Of a DNA stretch of 64,000 nt, positions 61,001-64,000 are shown in pieces; positions within the stretch are counted from its first letter, which is position 1; each line of letters opens with the position of its first letter. The notes beneath the pieces were generated by a model that saw only the letters and a program-made list of their open reading frames with translations, was not told the origin of the DNA and did no database searches. The DNA is taken from positions 21,373-85,372 of the forward strand of contig JAYKXN010000070.1 of the NCBI GenBank assembly GCA_037962975.1, read 5' to 3'. This DNA is from Clitoria ternatea. Lineage: Eukaryota; Streptophyta; Magnoliopsida; Fabales; Fabaceae. Both the position numbers and the translations under genes were made by a program.

Positions 61001-63783
61001 CCTTGTAATCTTCGTATGTTGTTTGATATAAGCGTTGAGTATTTGTTTAAAGAAAAGAAAAAACTAACCATTATTAGATACTTTTTTATATATATCCTTA
61101 TTAAATTAAGACATACACAATGATGATAATTTTGATTTAATAATATAGAGTTAAGCATTATTAGGTGGTTCTTTATGCATAACTTAATAAAATCAAAGTG
61201 TAAACAATGATGATGACATCATTAGAAACGTTCTTCCTTCGGTAATTTTGAATTAATTTCTCTTATTTTATCATTTCATTATATAATCCTATCTTAAGGG
61301 ATTGTGTTCTCAACTTTTTCTTTTTAAAATAAACACAAGTTGGTTTATTAACTTCATTATTTTCAAAATTTACACTTGGATTATCTTTTATGAAGACATA
61401 TACAACATCTCCTTCAATCAAAAGATTCCTATCACAAGCATTTTCAATATGTTATATAGCTTCTGGAAGTACTCGAGGTTGTTACACTCTCATCTTATGA
61501 AAAAGAAACAAGTTTATGTTTCATATGATGATGACATAGTTAAGACGCAATAAAGTATGATAATTTTATTTATTTTTATCATTTTAATTTCATTTCTATA
61601 TTGCTAACTTTTTTTCTCTAGACGGGGATTTTATATATGTTAATAAATGAGTTTGTAGAATGTCAATTTTGAATTTTTAGGTCACAGGACACACTTAAAA
61701 TATGAATTCTTGAAGTCTAAGGCTTCTAACAACATCTATGAGTGACACATTTCACTCTGATATATAAAGCCACCCCATAATCTTCATATGTAATTTGGTA
61801 TAACAGTATAGTATTGGTTTAACAATAATAATAACAAATTCAATACTATTAGATAGTTCTTTATATATATCTTAATTAAATTAAAGTACACTTAATTAAT
61901 AATGATGACTTTTATTGAAATCTAATCTTTTCACTGATTTTTGTAATAATTTTTTACTCAATAAATATTTTATTATTTGTTAAAGAATCGAATTTTAAAG
62001 GATTATTGCCTCAACACTTTTTTTTACAATAAACACTAGTTGGTTCATTAACTTTATTACTTTTAGAATTTATACTTAATCACCTTTGGTGGATACACTC
62101 ACAAGATCTCTTTAAATTAATAAGCGCTCCTAGCACAAGCAGTTTTAACAGGTTTTGTATCCTCAAAAAGTGCTTCATGTCATTGCACTCCCATCTTGTG
62201 GTAACAAAAAAAACAGAAGTTTATGATTGAGATGAAGATAATACTGGAAAAGATGCTAGTTTTATTTTTTATTTATTTTAATTTTACTCCTATAATGTAT
62301 GGTTTAGGATTTAGTGTATGATAAACACTCATAAACTTCAAGAATTCACATTTTAAGTGTGACCTGTGACCTAAAAAGTCAAAATTGACATGCTACGAAC
62401 TCATTTATTAACATATATAAAATCCCCGTCTAGAGAAAAAAGTTAGCAACATAGAAATGAAATTAAAATGATAAAAATAAATAAAATTAACATATAATTT
62501 ATTTAGTTTGATTTTCTATTTCAAACGATATGATTATACACAAATGCTAATACTATTTATTTATTTGAAAAATTTAGTGTGTCTAACTTATAGGTATATA
62601 TCAAATGTTCTATTATAATTGATTGTATCTTCAAAAATTTATAATTACTATATGATTTTAAATTTTCATAATTTTTTATATATCATTATGACAAATATCA
62701 CATCTTTGTTGGCGTCTCTATTGTAGCGTACAACACTAGATATAAGATATATTTAACGAATAAAAACAATTCAAGGTTAAATTTATCTTTATTTGATTTT
62801 TAAAAGATAAATTTTATTTTAAAAAGAGGAAAAAGATTAAAACTATACATATATAAGTAAAAATTATTATCAAAATTGTTTAGTTATACATTTTTAAAAT
62901 TTAACTGTACTCTTGGACTCAAAGTTTATGTTACCACTCTAAAAACTAATATGTAATATGTATTGATAGTCATGATTGGTGAGATTCAAACAAATATCAT
63001 GATAAATGACATCATGAAAGTGTGATGCAAATATGAGTTATTTTTTCAAAAGAAATCTAAAAGATCTTAGAAGTTGGATCTCAATCCATAATTTCGTATT
63101 GTTATATAATTCAAAAATAAAAAGTATTTTCATTGTACATTTTCTCTTTTTAATTCATCTTTATATATATAAAATTGATTAGTTTGTGATTATCAACCTT
63201 TAGATTTACTTTATGGGACGCCATATTTTCTCTCTATAATTTAGGGTTCAAAATTTAGTTTGCATTAAGCCGTGGATACGAACCCAAAGCAACATTAAAT
63301 AACTCAAGGGATCCCAAACATATATTGTGTATTTATTTAAGCAAACTCACTTGAAATTAGTTTAATCAGTCATGATGAAATGTTGCCACTTATTAAATAT
63401 GATTTTATAAATTGTCCTAAAACTAAATTAGGCCGAATCCATCTGAAAAATAAAGTGAAGTGTTAATTCAATTTTAAAATTAGTTATGTGTCTTTTCCTC
63501 AGCCAGTGACTATGACTAATATTTACTGACATCAATATACATTTTTTGACTTTTATTATTAGATAAAAGACTATAGATATTATGATATTTTATAAATCTA
63601 ATATAACAAATGTGTATAAATATGTTTCAGTTATTCATTAATAACCATATTTGACATTTTTACTTTAAGATAAAATTAAGATTTTGATAGTATATGTCTT
63701 CTCTGTATGTATAGACCTCTTAAATATATCATGTCTTATTTTTTATAATAACCAAAATTTTCACACTTTATATATGTATATAT
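58014..63783. repeat. Transposon-free satellite: H1, truncated H1, H2 with inverted arm, tail
   Basis: About 5.8 kb of satellite after CACTA-I copy C. H1 runs from GATGCACAATGAATC to about 59500. A jump (TTAATTCTATTAGATGG) then enters a second, 5'-truncated H1 (about 59500-60600). H2 starts near 60930 (ACAAATTCTTTTACTGG) and is interrupted by the inverted-arm rearrangement at 61560-62491, after which H2 continues (GTTTGATTTTCTATTTC near 62508). The tail ends in TATATATGTATATATGG near 63770-63785. No gene is seen; the frames at 60943-61158 and 61302-61553 are repeat by-products. Confidence 0.82.
61560..62491. repeat. Inverted repeat arms (about 157 bp) around a partial H1
   Basis: The left arm 61560-61716 recurs in reverse complement at 62335-62491 (ACTTCAAGAATTCAC to ATAAAATTAACAT). 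The spacer holds a partial H1 (GGCTTCTAACAACATC to TTCTATAATGTATGG) and a telomere-like TTTAGGATTTAGTG at 62303. The inverted arm also keeps CACTCATAA next to it, which matches the simple order at 21740. After it, H2 resumes at CATATAATTT. This version retains H2 on both sides, so it shows the event best. Confidence 0.85.
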
Positions 63784-63936
63784 GGATGCACAATGAATCT
63801 ATATTATCAAACGATAATCATTTACTTGTATTCTAAACATTATAACAAACATTAACTCCAAGTAAAATAATAAAACATACACCAATTTAGGATGTTAAAT
63901 TTTACTGTTCTTTATTTTGATGGTATAACTATAGTA
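63784..63936. repeat. Start of the next satellite unit
   Basis: The first about 150 bases of another unit (GGATGCACAATGAATC to GTATAACTATAGTA), broken by an LTR-like start. In other units this continues as CATGGCATTTAATGTCC (14493). Confidence 0.85.
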
Positions 63937-64000
63937 TGTAACACCCTGGAGCCAACTTGCAAATCCCAAGATAATTACCATGACCATATAAAATCTCTTA
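63937..64000. mobile_element. Start of an LTR-like insertion, cut by the window end
   Basis: The satellite sequence stops after ACTATAGTA and TGTAACACCCTGGAGCC begins. TGTAACACCC is a common start of plant retrotransposon LTRs. The possible 5-bp duplication would be TAGTA (63932-63936). The other end is outside the window, so the type cannot be settled. Confidence 0.5.

Overview
This window is non-genic plant nuclear heterochromatin. The evidence is AT-rich sequence with no convincing host gene, two families of CACTA (En/Spm-type) DNA transposons with 3-bp target duplications, a 3.3-kb solo LTR of Ty3/gypsy size and style, a Cassandra-like TRIM LTR carrying antisense 5S-rRNA-like sequence, and plant gene fragments (a PHO2/UBC24-like N-terminus and others) captured inside the CACTA elements. 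A eudicot, possibly a legume, is my best guess. The lineage is not proven by anything I can read here.

The organisation is hierarchical. The base layer is an AT-rich complex satellite whose repeat unit is about 3.4 kb when intact. That unit is itself a dimer of two diverged halves (about 1.67 kb apart: H1, then H2) plus a common tail ending in a (TA)n tract. Unit lengths differ because of internal deletions (units lacking H2), partial duplications and an inverted-arm rearrangement. On top of this sits a tandem repeat of about 25.87 kb. Copy A is 201-26073, copy B is 26074-51942 (almost identical to A), and copy C is partial and somewhat more diverged, 51943-58109. After C the array continues as satellite units without the transposons (58110-63936), and the window ends just inside another LTR-like element.

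Each complete 25.87-kb copy contains, in order: the 3' end of CACTA-II; a satellite unit; CACTA-I (2.485 kb, with captured gene pieces); a 5'-truncated CACTA-II (1.64 kb); satellite units; a solo LTR (about 3.28 kb, with internal 144-bp tandem repeats); satellite; a Cassandra-like LTR (407 bp); satellite; and a full-length CACTA-II (3.17 kb, with captured gene pieces) that runs across the copy boundary. The first 205 bases of the window are identical to 63626-63830 and join CACTA-II through a 5-bp TTGTA overlap, so the left edge is a rearrangement junction.

Nothing here looks like a working gene system. The open reading frames are chance frames in satellite or LTR repeats, or captured exons broken by stops and frameshifts. 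The interest lies in the nested repeat history: satellite dimerisation, repeated CACTA insertion at the (TA)n tract, recurrent CACTA 5' truncation onto satellite DNA, and very recent (or assembly-generated) amplification of a 25.87-kb block.
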